From positions 1 to 64,000 of the forward strand of contig NZ_BAKW01000005.1 of NCBI RefSeq assembly GCF_000614545.1: a stretch of 64,000 nt of DNA. Direction: 5' to 3'. The notes under the pieces are model-generated. The model was given only the letters and a program-made list of their open reading frames with translations. It was not told the origin of the DNA and ran no database searches. The position numbers and the translations under genes were made by a program. Of the stretch, positions 1-8,429 are shown in pieces. Each line of letters opens with the position of its first letter. Positions within the stretch are counted from its first letter, which is position 1. This stretch comes from Asaia platycodi JCM 25414. Lineage in GTDB: Bacteria > Pseudomonadota > Alphaproteobacteria > Acetobacterales > Acetobacteraceae.

Positions 1-461
1 TATATTCGTCAGGGACTTAGGAAGAAATCCGGAAAAATTTACCATCTTTATTTCCACTTTTGCAATTTACGAACAGAAAGCATGGAAATGATAGTTTATA
101 TTTTACAAAATATTATCTTTTCAAAAAATTACCGTGAGTTTTGGACTGTTTTAGTCTTGAAATGCGTCAATCCTTCTTCGGGGCGGGCGATTAAACAGAA
201 TGGACGAAGGATGCCCTTGCTCATACGAGTTGGAAACAGCTTATGAGTTACCATGCGAAACTGGCGGCATTCGCACCTGCAAGGATTGTCGATACATATG
301 TTATCTGCACCAAGCATAAAAGTTAGCTCGCTATCCAAGCGTTGAATCGGCGATTCGAGCCCCATTAGAGTCCGAGAAGCGACTGCCTCACATGATCTAG
401 CGCGGCTTGCAAAATTAGATTTATATATTCAACCGAAGATTGGAGACTTCACAAAAACACA
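1..461. other. AT-rich left flank, no supported gene
   Basis: This stretch is clearly AT-rich for the first 130 bases and mixed after that. The open frames in it are short, have no good ribosome binding site and resemble no family I know. If the direct repeat that follows is the outer end of the island, this is the chromosomal DNA that originally lay downstream of the tRNA-Thr gene. A second neighbouring island would look the same. Confidence 0.5.
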
Positions 462-602
462 TCCGGCTTTTTATCCGACATGCGCTGTGCTGTGCTGTGC
501 TCTATTCGTTCGCACAATGCGCTTTTCCAGAATGCTTGATTTATAAGGAGTTCTGGTGCCAGGTGAGGGATTTAGACCCCCGACCTTCGGTTTACAAAAC
601 CT
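462..602. repeat. Left direct repeat with partial tRNA-Thr (att-like)
   Basis: This copy matches 17076-17211 with few differences. It has three tandem TGTGC units where the right copy has fewer. The tRNA part reads only from the CCA end to the anticodon arm, then the match stops at about 602. It carries substitutions in the T-arm (TTAGA for TTGAA) and the acceptor, so it is not a working tRNA. It fits the displaced old tRNA end left by integration. Confidence 0.75.
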
Positions 603-764
603 GTTCGTTTATTCCGCAAGTCATTGATATAACTATTATAATTTTCAAAAACTTGCGACGACTTATCCGGCTTTCTATCCGGGTAGGTGCCACGGTTCTA
701 TAACCGGCCCATATGCCAAGATGGCGAAAGACCCCCAGATCGAGGATCTTTCGCATCGCCATGG

Positions 765-2213
765 CTATTCGATAAAGCCGACCTCAAACTTTGTCTTGCC
801 GGCAAGCGACTGCAGGTTGGTGTTTTCCGGGTAGGACTTCATGAGCGGGAAGAATACCGACCCGCCGATGATACTACGGCCGTCAGCGTCTTTAGGACGC
901 AAGCCCCAGACATCCTGATATGTCATCGGCACGGTTTGGCCGTTCACGGTCGTATTTCCGATATACATCATGATGTGACCGGGAATGTGAATGAGCGTGG
1001 TGAACGGCTTGCCGTTTTTAACGAGATAATCGAGCCGCGTTTCGACATCTGCCTTGCCAAGATCGACGGTGCGGCTTGTCGCCTGGATTTGTGCCAGCGA
1101 ATTGCGCGGCATGAGGATGCCAAAGGGTATGAGCAGGCTACGCAACTCCGCCGAGCAGTCGTTGTAGAAGTTATAATTGCCCCAACCATAGGGACGATTG
1201 ACGAGCGAGCGCACAAGCATGGCAATATTGGTGCGATTCATCGCTAGCGGCATCGGCGCAAAGGCTTGATCCTGGTCTGCATACCAGGCGATCTGCGCAT
1301 GTCCTGTGGCATCGCTCACCGGGATGGCTACCTCGGTCACGCCAGATTTGGCATTCCTGGAAGGCAGAACCGTACCGCTGCGGGCCGTGAAATGAAAAAC
1401 GTTATCGTCAAAAATCGAGACAGGCTGGCGGGTCGCTGCACCGAGATGTGCTGACGCCATTTTGACCCAGCTATTCACGAACGGCTCACGTGCCTGAGCG
1501 ATATCCTCATAATGCACCCAGCCTGTGACATCCGGCGAGACAACATATCTCCAGCGATGATCGCGACTGACGGTCAGTGTGTAGACCGGCGTGCCAGGCC
1601 GCACAGACGACATCTGAAGATTATCGAACGGATAGCCCTCGCCTGCCTTGCGCGGGTCGTTATAGGCGGGGTCATCTGTCGGGAGCACCCGCACGAGGGT
1701 TTCCCGCAGAGCGATACCGCGATTGGCAGCGTGATAGCCGTTATCGATGTCTACCGCAGCGTTATCGCGCACCGCATTTTTCCATGCGTCATCGTGAGTT
1801 CTGAAGTTCTGCCCCCAGGACTGACGAGCCGCACCCAGATAAGCATTGATGCCCCAGTCGCGCGTGCTCTCCACGCCGGCTGCGAGCAGCTTGCCCACAA
1901 AGACAGGATTCCAAGGGGAATGACCGTCATCACCCATACCGAAATATTGTGATTTCAGCGCCGCGAAATAACGCTGCTGGGTTGCAGCGTCGATAAGGAC
2001 CGCAGTCGGGTCTGCGCCGGCTAGGATCCATTGATCGACCGACTGCGAGTAGTTTGTAAGAGGGAAAACGGATTTGGTTGGGTCGATATAGTCTGGGTTC
2101 AACCTCGCCGTGTCCTGGGGTGAACGATCCGGCCCGCTCTGACAGGCAGCGAGGACGAGAGGTATAATAAGGAAAGACGAACGTAATATATGGGTTGAAA
2201 CTCTATTTCTCAC
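765..2213 (-). CDS. Lipoprotein NlpC/P60 peptidoglycan endopeptidase with SH3 domains
   Basis: A 482-residue exported lipoprotein. The N-terminus is a signal peptide ending in a lipobox (LAAC, Cys about residue 24). A helical stabilising region follows, then two bacterial SH3-like segments (about residues 200-320, including GTPVYTLTVS and GWVHYED), then an NlpC/P60 domain with the catalytic Cys in NDCSAELRSLL and the His in HIPGHIMMYIG. This domain order is that of the gamma-D-Glu-diaminopimelate endopeptidases with N-terminal stabilising and paired SH3 domains. It should cleave stem peptides in the periplasm. It stands alone at the left end of the island, so it is probably cargo rather than a phage lysis gene. 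The exact bond cleaved is not determinable. Confidence 0.82.
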   Translation of the reverse strand: MRNRVSTHILRSSFLIIPLVLAACQSGPDRSPQDTARLNPDYIDPTKSVFPLTNYSQSVDQWILAGADPTAVLIDAATQQRYFAALKSQYFGMGDDGHSPWNPVFVGKLLAAGVESTRDWGINAYLGAARQSWGQNFRTHDDAWKNAVRDNAAVDIDNGYHAANRGIALRETLVRVLPTDDPAYNDPRKAGEGYPFDNLQMSSVRPGTPVYTLTVSRDHRWRYVVSPDVTGWVHYEDIAQAREPFVNSWVKMASAHLGAATRQPVSIFDDNVFHFTARSGTVLPSRNAKSGVTEVAIPVSDATGHAQIAWYADQDQAFAPMPLAMNRTNIAMLVRSLVNRPYGWGNYNFYNDCSAELRSLLIPFGILMPRNSLAQIQATSRTVDLGKADVETRLDYLVKNGKPFTTLIHIPGHIMMYIGNTTVNGQTVPMTYQDVWGLRPKDADGRSIIGGSVFFPLMKSYPENTNLQSLAGKTKFEVGFIE

Positions 2214-2338
2214 GGCGTTTCCTTTTATTCATGAAAAATATAGTTTGACTATATATGAAAATTAAAAAATGTAACTCACGATATTTTTATCATTGATACC
2301 GCCCATTCCTTTAATACGTGCACATCTACGGCGCACTC

Positions 2339-3259
2339 TCACGCCACGCTATGCAGCCGCTCAGGCATCAGCTTTTCCAGTCTGGCGAGGCCCTTGGCAG
2401 TAATACGCACCTGCTCTGTCACCTTTTCCGTGCCGTCGGGGCGGGTAACGGTGGTGATCTTGTGGTCCAAATCGCCGTTGGAGGTGTGGGCCTGATAGCC
2501 CAGCCAGTGATCGGCGCCGGGGCGGCGGTAGATCCAGCCATTATGCGCCAGCCAGTCGAACAGGGCCTTGGGGCGCATATGGAGGTTCTTGGCGGCAGCG
2601 GTGATGCACAGACTGCCCTCGGCATTCACCAGCCGATCGTACACCTCCGCTTTGGGCAATGTTTCCGCCAGCGCGGCTTTCTGCCGGGCTACCGTGGCCT
2701 GCAACACGGCCAGAGCTCGGGCAGCAAGGGCCTCGGGTGTTTCCTCCGGGGCAGCTGTCATGTAGCCGCCGGTCTTGCGTATGGCGGGTAGGACTTCCTC
2801 GAACACCCAGCGCTCGAAGCGTTCGGCCTCGGGGCGCTTGCTACGCACGATAAGGCGGCCATTCACCGTGGCTTTGTCCCAGCGTAAAAGCTGTTGTCCC
2901 GCCGCCGCGTAGAAACCTCTGTTCAGGAGCGCGACAAGCGTAGAGCTACGCATGGCGGCACTGCCCACATTGAACTGCCACGACAGAAGCGCCCCCTCCT
3001 GCCACGGAGCCAGCGAAACATGCACCGCTTCGAGCAATGTCTTACGCAGCCCGGCCAGCGTTTTGCCTGCGAGATCGAGCGCCTCTGTTTCTGTAACGGA
3101 TTTCGTGACAGCCGTGACGGGCGAGCCATCACCGAGGAAGCGATTGCCAATCCCGATAGTCCAATACCCGGCCGGGCAGAGATAGGGCGCAAAACGCAGC
3201 CCCTAGATATCGTCCCGACGCAGAAGCGCCAGAGCGATTTCCAATGAAGCGATCGTCAA
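2339..3259 (-). pseudogene. Chimeric remnant: GH24 phage lysozyme fused to phage antirepressor
   Basis: Read from a TTG at 3257-3259 with GGAG six bases upstream, the frame gives the N-terminus of a GH24 endolysin (RRDDI, stop, GLRFAPY, then GYWTIGIG). The stop is TAG at 3203-3205, exactly where GH24 enzymes have the catalytic Glu of the DEGLRLK-type motif. Reading continues in frame through the lysozyme core (PWQEGALLSWQFNVG, LRWDKA) and at about 2870 changes to the end of a BRO-N domain (RSKRPEAERFERWV, VLPAIRKTGGY). A KilAC/ANT antirepressor C-terminal domain follows. So a deletion joined two phage genes and a nonsense mutation hit the active site. A start downstream of the stop (about 3037) could still make an antirepressor-like protein. 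Confidence 0.75.
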
Positions 3260-3273
3260 TCATGTCTCCAAAA

Positions 3274-3300
3274 CGAAAAAAGCCGCCCGGGTTGGGCAGC
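3274..3300 (-). terminator. Rho-independent terminator of the DUF4188 gene
   Basis: On the minus strand a 7 bp stem (GCTGCCC/GGGCGGC, one G-U pair) with a 5-base loop is followed by a run of T residues. It lies about 75 bases beyond the stop of the gene at 3376-3873. Confidence 0.7.
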
Positions 3301-3375
3301 TTGGGTTAAGATCATCGTCAGCTATTGGTGTCAGCCGAACATATTCAGGTCGATATCAGGGATACCAGAGCGCAT

Positions 3376-3873
3376 TCATTCCACTAGTTCAGGCGCGTGC
3401 TGCGTTGGCTCGTTTGCAGCGCCCCCTTGAATTCTCGACCGAGCCGACGCGAAAGGCCCCGTTGGGCTTCTCTCAGGGGCGAAATGCTGCAAGCCAACAG
3501 GTTGATCCATCGCGACGTATATAGCCTCGATACCGCCACGGGCATGATAGGTTTCATGCCAAAAACCCGCACCCGCCGTCATCTCTCGTATACGGCGCCA
3601 CCAGTCGGCATGCGGTTCGCTGCGCGTAAAACGCTCGAGCGCATCTATATCGCGCCAGTATTGACGAAAACCGATATGCGTCAAACTGAACCTCAGTCTT
3701 TCGTCAGCAAGCAGGCCATCTGGGCGATCACGAGCAATTTGCGCCAATCCCTGCCCGATCCGTCGCATGGCAAGCAGGCTACGCCAGCCTCGCATCCGAA
3801 AACCGAGCATGATCATCACGAGATCGGGATACGCAGAAAGGTCGACGGATTGGCGGTTGATTGCGGCTTGCAT
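3376..3873 (-). CDS. DUF4188 / monooxygenase-like family protein
   Basis: A soluble 165-residue protein that I recognise as the DUF4188 (PF13826, monooxygenase-like) family from DLSAYPDLVMIMLGFRMRG near the N-terminus, then GFRQYWRDIDALERFTRS and GFWHETYHARGGIEAIYV. These are ferredoxin-like fold proteins, some annotated as heme- or oxime-related monooxygenases. The substrate is unknown. GGAG sits about 9 bases before the ATG. It is transcribed divergently from the TetR-type gene, 58 bp away, across a near-perfect palindromic operator, so it is probably the target of that repressor. Confidence 0.72.
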   Translation of the reverse strand: MQAAINRQSVDLSAYPDLVMIMLGFRMRGWRSLLAMRRIGQGLAQIARDRPDGLLADERLRFSLTHIGFRQYWRDIDALERFTRSEPHADWWRRIREMTAGAGFWHETYHARGGIEAIYVAMDQPVGLQHFAPERSPTGPFASARSRIQGGAANEPTQHAPELVE

Positions 3874-3889
3874 GATGCAGCTCCATGGA

Positions 3890-3931
3890 GTTTACAATGT
3901 AAGCATATTGAGTTTGGTGTACATTGTAAAC
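3890..3931. promoter_or_regulatory. Palindromic operator between DUF4188 gene and tetR
   Basis: A perfect 12 bp inverted repeat, GTTTACAATGTA at 3890-3901 and TACATTGTAAAC at 3920-3931, is separated by 18 bp. Each arm is itself nearly palindromic (TTACA-A-TGTAA and TACA-T-TGTA), so it may be two adjacent dimer sites. The right arm touches the ATG of the regulator at 3932. This fits autoregulation and joint control of both divergent genes by the TetR protein. Confidence 0.7.
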
Positions 3932-4483
3932 ATGAACGATTCCGTTTCTAGCGATCTGCGGACACGCCTTGTCGCCGCAGCCTTGGCGTCCCTCGAGCGA
4001 GGAGAAGCAGTGGGGCTGCGCGCCGTAGCTCGCGAAGCTGGCGTGTCAGCCATGGCGCCCTACCGACATTTTCGAGACAAGGAGGCTCTTCTGGCCGCTG
4101 TGGCTCTGCATGGTTTCGAGACGCTTCGCGAAGTATTACTGGCGGCAGATCAACAGCCGGATGCCCAAAAGGCCCTACTTGCACAGGGCGAGGCCTATGT
4201 CGCTTTTGCCCGGCGTCAGCCTAAGCTTTTCCGCCTGATGTTCGCCGGACATGATGGCGGGCCACCACCTGTTGAAGACAATGCATATGGCGTCATGGTC
4301 CGGCGGGTTCGGCAAGTCGCGCCCGATAACCTGGAGGCCGCGACACTCGCCTGCTGGGCCGCGGTTCACGGCCTCGCCACGTTGGCTCTCGATGGTGGAC
4401 TATCGCCTGCCGGATCATCCTGCGAACGTGCGGCCATTATGCTGGTGATCAGAGGCCTGCATGGAGATGGTGCTACTGAGTGA
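3932..4483 (+). CDS. TetR/AcrR family transcriptional repressor
   Basis: A 183-residue regulator. The N-terminal helix-turn-helix covers about residues 8-55 (LRAVAREAGVSAMAPYRHFRDKEALLAAV), followed by an all-helical ligand domain of the WHG type (TetR_C_33) with FRLMFAG and CWAAVHGLATLAL. The ATG at 3932 was chosen because it begins the conserved domain. It lies directly against the operator with no Shine-Dalgarno sequence, so the mRNA could be leaderless. It faces away from the DUF4188 gene. The inducing ligand is unknown. Confidence 0.85.
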   Translation: MNDSVSSDLRTRLVAAALASLERGEAVGLRAVAREAGVSAMAPYRHFRDKEALLAAVALHGFETLREVLLAADQQPDAQKALLAQGEAYVAFARRQPKLFRLMFAGHDGGPPPVEDNAYGVMVRRVRQVAPDNLEAATLACWAAVHGLATLALDGGLSPAGSSCERAAIMLVIRGLHGDGATE

Positions 4484-4646
4484 GGAGGAACGGGAAGCGT
4501 AACGACCGACCGCTCCCGCCCTCATGTCGGACATTGTTCTATATGGCATTTTCTTGGGAAGCGGACATCTTCTGATTATATATTAATAATATCGAATACT
4601 ATCCAAATCCAATGGAATACAGGGTTGGAACGATAAGGTCTGTAAA

Positions 4647-5462
4647 ATGATTAGAAATTTGATACCAATCGTAACATTCGGCACAAACACATTAAACTCA
4701 GTTTTATATCCAGAATCGTCGCAAAGAGAAAATAACAGTGAAGCTGAAATAGTTCGTAGTTTTATAATTTCTGGTCGGTTGCGAGGTTTTTTTTGTGAAA
4801 CCCTCATAACATTTGAAGGAATCACTAGGCGTGATCGTCCATCAGCAATAGGAAGTACACATATAAACGCAAAAACCTATCAAACTGATATTTAAAATAT
4901 TGGCATAAGAATCAGGATTAAATTTACCCCTCCTACTATCAACATAAACCATATGAATAGAATTAACGATGCGCTTTCTTTGCAAATTCTCCCACTGAGT
5001 ACCGGAATGGAAATGGGAAACTTCCATTTAGATGACAAAATTTATCCTTTGTACAAGCAAGACGGTGGAATTATGGAATCAGTCCGCTGCATGGACAAGG
5101 TGCATGAGTTATCTAGAGGCTTAGGATGTAAAGGTGTGGGTAAAGCTGCTGCAATTAAACTCGGCTTAAAACTCACTCAAAAGTATGGGATTGGTAAAGA
5201 CGAGCTGTTCTATAGAGGGTTAGGTCGCGCTAAAACCAAGGCTAAAAGAAAAAGCGTAGCCAACGTAGTCGCAGAATGGGCAGATGGCGACAGTATCGCA
5301 GCACACTATGGTTTTGGAATGGACCTATTCTGTAGTGAGGACTTTGGACGAAGTTCCAAAAAGGCATCGGTGCTTGATGAAAATCACAGGTGCTGGCTAA
5401 AATCTGATTTTGATATCGGCTTTGTGACGCTCAATGACCTTGCCCGAATGCTAACAGAATAG
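4647..5462 (+). pseudogene. PIN-like domain protein interrupted by one in-frame stop
   Basis: Two open frames (4647-4895 and 4953-5462) lie in the same reading frame and are separated only by a TAA at 4893-4895. The sequence between reads through sensibly. Together they give about 271 residues. The start, IPIVTFGTNTLNSVLYPE, resembles the first acidic motif of PIN nucleases (DTN-L) with Asp changed to Gly. The end, WADGDSIAAHYGFGMDLFCSEDFGRS and SVLDENHRCWL, resembles the last acidic motifs and the C-terminus. The gene is lower in GC than its neighbours. It is probably a decayed RNase-type PIN protein. The assignment rests on motif resemblance only. Confidence 0.6.
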
Positions 5463-5543
5463 ATTGAAGTGGTTTTATTATGTAGCTTCTTTCCCAATCG
5501 GCGGACTACAAGCGGGCCGTCTCTTATCCCCCCCTATTTCAGC

Positions 5544-5810
5544 CTAACGGACCGCCGCCGAATTGGCTCGATGAAGGGCCTCTCGCAGCGGTCCATTCTG
5601 CGCTCGCAGCTCCTCGATCAGCTCGAGATTAACCTTCTCCCGTGCCTCTAGATTGTCGACGCGGGCATTCAGCTGGTCGATCTCCTCCTGCTGCGACGCG
5701 ATGGTGGCCTTCGAACTCGACGCCCCGAAGCCGATCAGCCAGCGGATGGTGAAAAGCAGCCCGCCAATAACCGCGACCCACCAGGGCTGCGGGGGCAGGT
5801 TCTCAGGCAT
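5544..5810 (-). CDS. Small membrane-anchored coiled-coil phage-type protein
   Basis: An 88-residue protein with one N-terminal membrane segment (PWWVAVIGGLLFTIRWLIGF) followed by a charged heptad region (QQEEIDQLNARVDNLEAREK) to the end. This shape is common in phage lysis-cassette or holin-associated proteins, but I recognise no specific family. The start at 5810 overlaps the end of the terminase fragment by a few bases. The gene sits among phage remnants and may itself be intact. Confidence 0.55.
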   Translation of the reverse strand: MPENLPPQPWWVAVIGGLLFTIRWLIGFGASSSKATIASQQEEIDQLNARVDNLEAREKVNLELIEELRAQNGPLREALHRANSAAVR

Positions 5811-6015
5811 TGCCCATCCTCCCCAACGCCGCCCGGATATTGAGCAGGGCAAGTGCGCCATAGGCCGCGATCGCAGGCACGTCAGGAATACGCAGCCGGT
5901 TGAAATTACGCACCGCCCGCGCCGCGAGTTCGGGATTGACTGGCTCGAGATCCGGCAGGAGGGACCGGCCGGCACGCAGGCGCGCCTCCCAATCCTTCCG
6001 GCTCAGATCCAGCAT
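5803..6015 (-). pseudogene. Stub of phage terminase large subunit (N-terminus only)
   Basis: The first ~45 of 70 residues (MLDLSRKDWEARLRAGRSLL, then RAVRNFNRLRIPDVPA) are those I associate with the start of phage large terminases, before the ATPase domain. After that the sequence diverges and ends, and no Walker A, Walker B or nuclease motif follows. A deletion has therefore removed nearly the whole gene. It lies 1 base downstream of the small-terminase gene, the usual phage order. Confidence 0.6.
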
Positions 6016-6016
6016 G

Positions 6017-6367
6017 TCAGTTCCTTCTGTTCATCGGGGGCAGGTCGTCACCCCAGCCGCTATCGAGGCCGGGCAAGGCGGGTTGATCGTCACGCGGGGC
6101 TGCGAGACGGGTATGCGCGTAGGGAAGGGCGGCCTTGGCGGCATCCGCGCGGATGGCGGCGGCCAGGCCTCGATTGCGGTAGATATGCGTGAGGAAGGCC
6201 AGCGGCGAACAGGCTGCCAGATCCTGCGGGCTTATGCCGCTCCGGGCATCGAGGCCGGGCGCAAGCGCCGAAGGATCGACCACGAGCGGGCCATTCCAGT
6301 CCACCTGCTTCCTGTTCCGGCTGCCCTTTTTGCGTCCGGCGCCAGGAGGTGCGCCACCGTGGGCCAT
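6017..6367 (-). CDS. Phage terminase small subunit-like protein
   Basis: A 116-residue protein starting at the ATG at 6367 behind a good AGGGAG ribosome binding site. The N-terminal GAGRKKGSRNRK basic stretch and the central AFLTHIYRNR...RADAAKAALPYAHTRL helix are typical of small terminases, which bind the packaging site and load the large subunit. With the large subunit reduced to a stub it cannot support packaging by itself. Its survival suggests recent decay or domestication. Confidence 0.65.
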   Translation of the reverse strand: MAHGGAPPGAGRKKGSRNRKQVDWNGPLVVDPSALAPGLDARSGISPQDLAACSPLAFLTHIYRNRGLAAAIRADAAKAALPYAHTRLAAPRDDQPALPGLDSGWGDDLPPMNRRN

Positions 6368-6661
6368 TTCTACTCCCTTTCCTTGATAACTTGATTTCCT
6401 TGATAGGCCGGAAAATCCACCGCTGAGCCCTGGGCGGTTGCGGGGGTAGGGTCCGGCCGGACTTTTGTCTCGCCCCCTCGGGGGCAGCGGGGCGGGGTTT
6501 CGCGGGTGCCAAGGCAAAAGCCTGGTCTTTGAGCGAAAACGCTTTATTCGAAATCCACTTCATCGTTTGCAATCGATTTCGCGTCTGTTCCGTTCTGTTG
6601 GTAATGCACCGTAACCAATTGGCACTATGATTAGCTTTGCTCTTTCTCAGCCGATCCAACA

Positions 6662-7906
6662 ATGAACGGAACGAACGAACACATGGCCTCTCGTCTCATT
6701 TCTGAACGTCATCCCTGGGTAAAGTATCTCGCACTCATCAGTATGGGGGTGGCGATCTATGCCGGGGCAATCTGGATCTCGTTCTCGCTTATTGTCGCTT
6801 TGGCATGGGGCGCAGTCATCGCCATTGCTGTACGGCCGATACAGCGCAAACTTGGTCAGTTTATCGGTGCGAAAATGGCAGCCGTCAGCCTTATCGGGCT
6901 GACATGCGTGCTCTTCACGATCATGGCTGGCATAGCGGGTTATGGCGCGGTGACCGAAATCGGATCGCTTTCAGAAAAAGCCCACCATCTCATTACCCCT
7001 CACCAAACATCGGCCCCGGCGAACGGCCCTGAAGCCGCCGCGCAAGACCATGCCGCATCGCCACAGAATGACGAAAGTGCGGGAAAGCCCGAGCCGTCAG
7101 ATCATAGTGGGGAAGAAGCAGGCTCGGGCGACAGTGCGACGCCAGCTCTGCCGCCTGCCGTCTCAGCTCGGATCGACAAGGTCAAAAGCGTTCTTCCAGC
7201 AAGTCTCGCAAACAAGATCGACCCGCAACAGATCATGAAGATGGCCAAGGCCCAGGCCAAGTCGATCTCCAAGATCGCAGGACTCGCGGCTTTCAAAATC
7301 CTCAAAAGTATCCCGCATCTCCTAGAAGCCTTTTTCATCGCCATGCTGACTGCAGCATGCTGCCTTCTTTCCTACGGGCGGGTCACTTCATCTCTTCGCA
7401 GGGTCAGTATCGAGCTCACCCAGCGTGACGACATTCTTCTGCACATCGTTCGCAGCATTCGTGGTGCCGTCAACGGACTGGTTCTTGTCGGTATTGGTGA
7501 GGCCCTCGTCTGCTCGCCCTTGATCTTCATTGCCGATGCTAGCCACGCGGTTATCCTGACGATCCTTCTGGCCATTGCTGCCTCGATCCCCTTCTGCGGC
7601 TATCCGGCGGCAATTCTCGTAGGCGGTATCGTCGCGGCTTCAGGGTCGATGAACATGGGCATTGCCGTTGCCGGCTGGGGACTTTTCGTTCTGTTCTGCG
7701 GTGAGCATTTCGCCCGTCCGAAGTTCATCTCCGACGAGACCCGCCTGCCATTCCTGCACACGATGATCGCCATTCTAGGGGGCCTGCACATGCTCGGCCT
7801 GGTAGGCCTCTTCATCGGGCCGGCCATTGTGGCTGCCGCTCACATGCTGTGGTGCGAACTCGATGGCTCACGCCGAGGCCAAGAGAGCTCAAAACAAACG
7901 GCCTGA
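6662..7906 (+). CDS. AI-2E family (PerM/YdiK-type) membrane transporter
   Basis: A 414-residue polytopic inner-membrane protein. Hydrophobic segments at about residues 20-65 and 75-100 are followed by a long hydrophilic insert (about 110-185, rich in Ala, Pro, Ser, Asp, Glu), then the conserved C-terminal helices (LLEAFFIAMLTAACCLLSYG to GLVGLFIGPAIVAAAHML). AI-2E proteins are proposed exporters or exchangers. The substrate cannot be inferred here. The gene is on the opposite strand to the phage remnants and splits the usual HNH-terS pair, so it looks like cargo inserted into a prophage. Confidence 0.8.
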   Translation: MNGTNEHMASRLISERHPWVKYLALISMGVAIYAGAIWISFSLIVALAWGAVIAIAVRPIQRKLGQFIGAKMAAVSLIGLTCVLFTIMAGIAGYGAVTEIGSLSEKAHHLITPHQTSAPANGPEAAAQDHAASPQNDESAGKPEPSDHSGEEAGSGDSATPALPPAVSARIDKVKSVLPASLANKIDPQQIMKMAKAQAKSISKIAGLAAFKILKSIPHLLEAFFIAMLTAACCLLSYGRVTSSLRRVSIELTQRDDILLHIVRSIRGAVNGLVLVGIGEALVCSPLIFIADASHAVILTILLAIAASIPFCGYPAAILVGGIVAASGSMNMGIAVAGWGLFVLFCGEHFARPKFISDETRLPFLHTMIAILGGLHMLGLVGLFIGPAIVAAAHMLWCELDGSRRGQESSKQTA

Positions 7907-7914
7907 CTGGCTTC

Positions 7915-8235
7915 CTAAACGGTTTCACGCCAACGGATCGCCCGAACGCGGGCGGTCTTGGTGCTGTGGCAGGGGCCGCAGAGCAGCCGGACATTACCCG
8001 GATCGAGCGCCGCGCCGCCGTCTTTCAGTTCATGGATATGATCACCGAAGATCCGGCACCCGGTACGACCGCAGGCCTCACAGCGTCGGCCACGCTGGGC
8101 CCGGAGGCGGGACATCAGGCCACGCCATTCAAGCGAGAGATAGATGGTTTGTGTCTGCTTCGGCAGCGCCGTTGCAATACCGGTCTTGATGCTACGAACC
8201 ACTGGCAGGACGCATTGCAATCTGCGGACTGCCAT
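7915..8235 (-). CDS. HNH endonuclease, phage type
   Basis: A 106-residue protein with a zinc ribbon and HNH motif: CEACGRTG, then DHIHELKDGG, then LDPGNVRLLCGPCHSTKT. In many tailed phages an HNH nuclease of this size is encoded just before the terminase small subunit and takes part in end cleavage. Here the two are on the same strand but 1.5 kb apart with a transporter between them. The 3' end lies only 8 bp from the convergent transporter stop. Key residues look intact. Confidence 0.8.
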   Translation of the reverse strand: MAVRRLQCVLPVVRSIKTGIATALPKQTQTIYLSLEWRGLMSRLRAQRGRRCEACGRTGCRIFGDHIHELKDGGAALDPGNVRLLCGPCHSTKTARVRAIRWRETV

Positions 8236-8261
8236 GGATCGTCACTCCAGAAATCAGGCAC

Positions 8262-8298
8262 AAAAAAAAAAGACGCCTGCCCGAATGGGGAAGCGTCT
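8262..8298 (-). terminator. Rho-independent terminator reading leftward
   Basis: On the minus strand AGACGC and GCGTCT arms (with an inner CCC/GGG pairing around GAAT) are followed by ten T residues. No minus-strand gene is visible immediately upstream between 8300 and 8540, so the transcript it once ended appears to be lost. It also insulates the HNH gene from readthrough. Confidence 0.6.
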
Positions 8299-8429
8299 CG
8301 CGATCTTGGCAAGGAGAAGACTGCAAAAATGGAAATATTGGAAGGAAAAAATGCAGGTCAGGCGATTTTTCTAGCTGTGACCGCCCAAGCTTCCTCGAAG
8401 CGGGCTTTAGCTGCGCGTGTCGCTGCGCC

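Noticed and set aside
129-365. Small leftward reading frame of 78 residues
   Set aside because: No family resemblance, no ribosome binding site, unlikely composition (many Cys and Arg). Probably chance.
557-602. Second tRNA-Thr gene at the left end
   Set aside because: Only the 3' half is present and the T-arm and acceptor carry changes. It is an att-like remnant, not a working tRNA.
4953-5462. Separate 169-residue gene
   Set aside because: It continues the frame of 4647-4895 with only a TAA between, and both parts fit one PIN-like protein.
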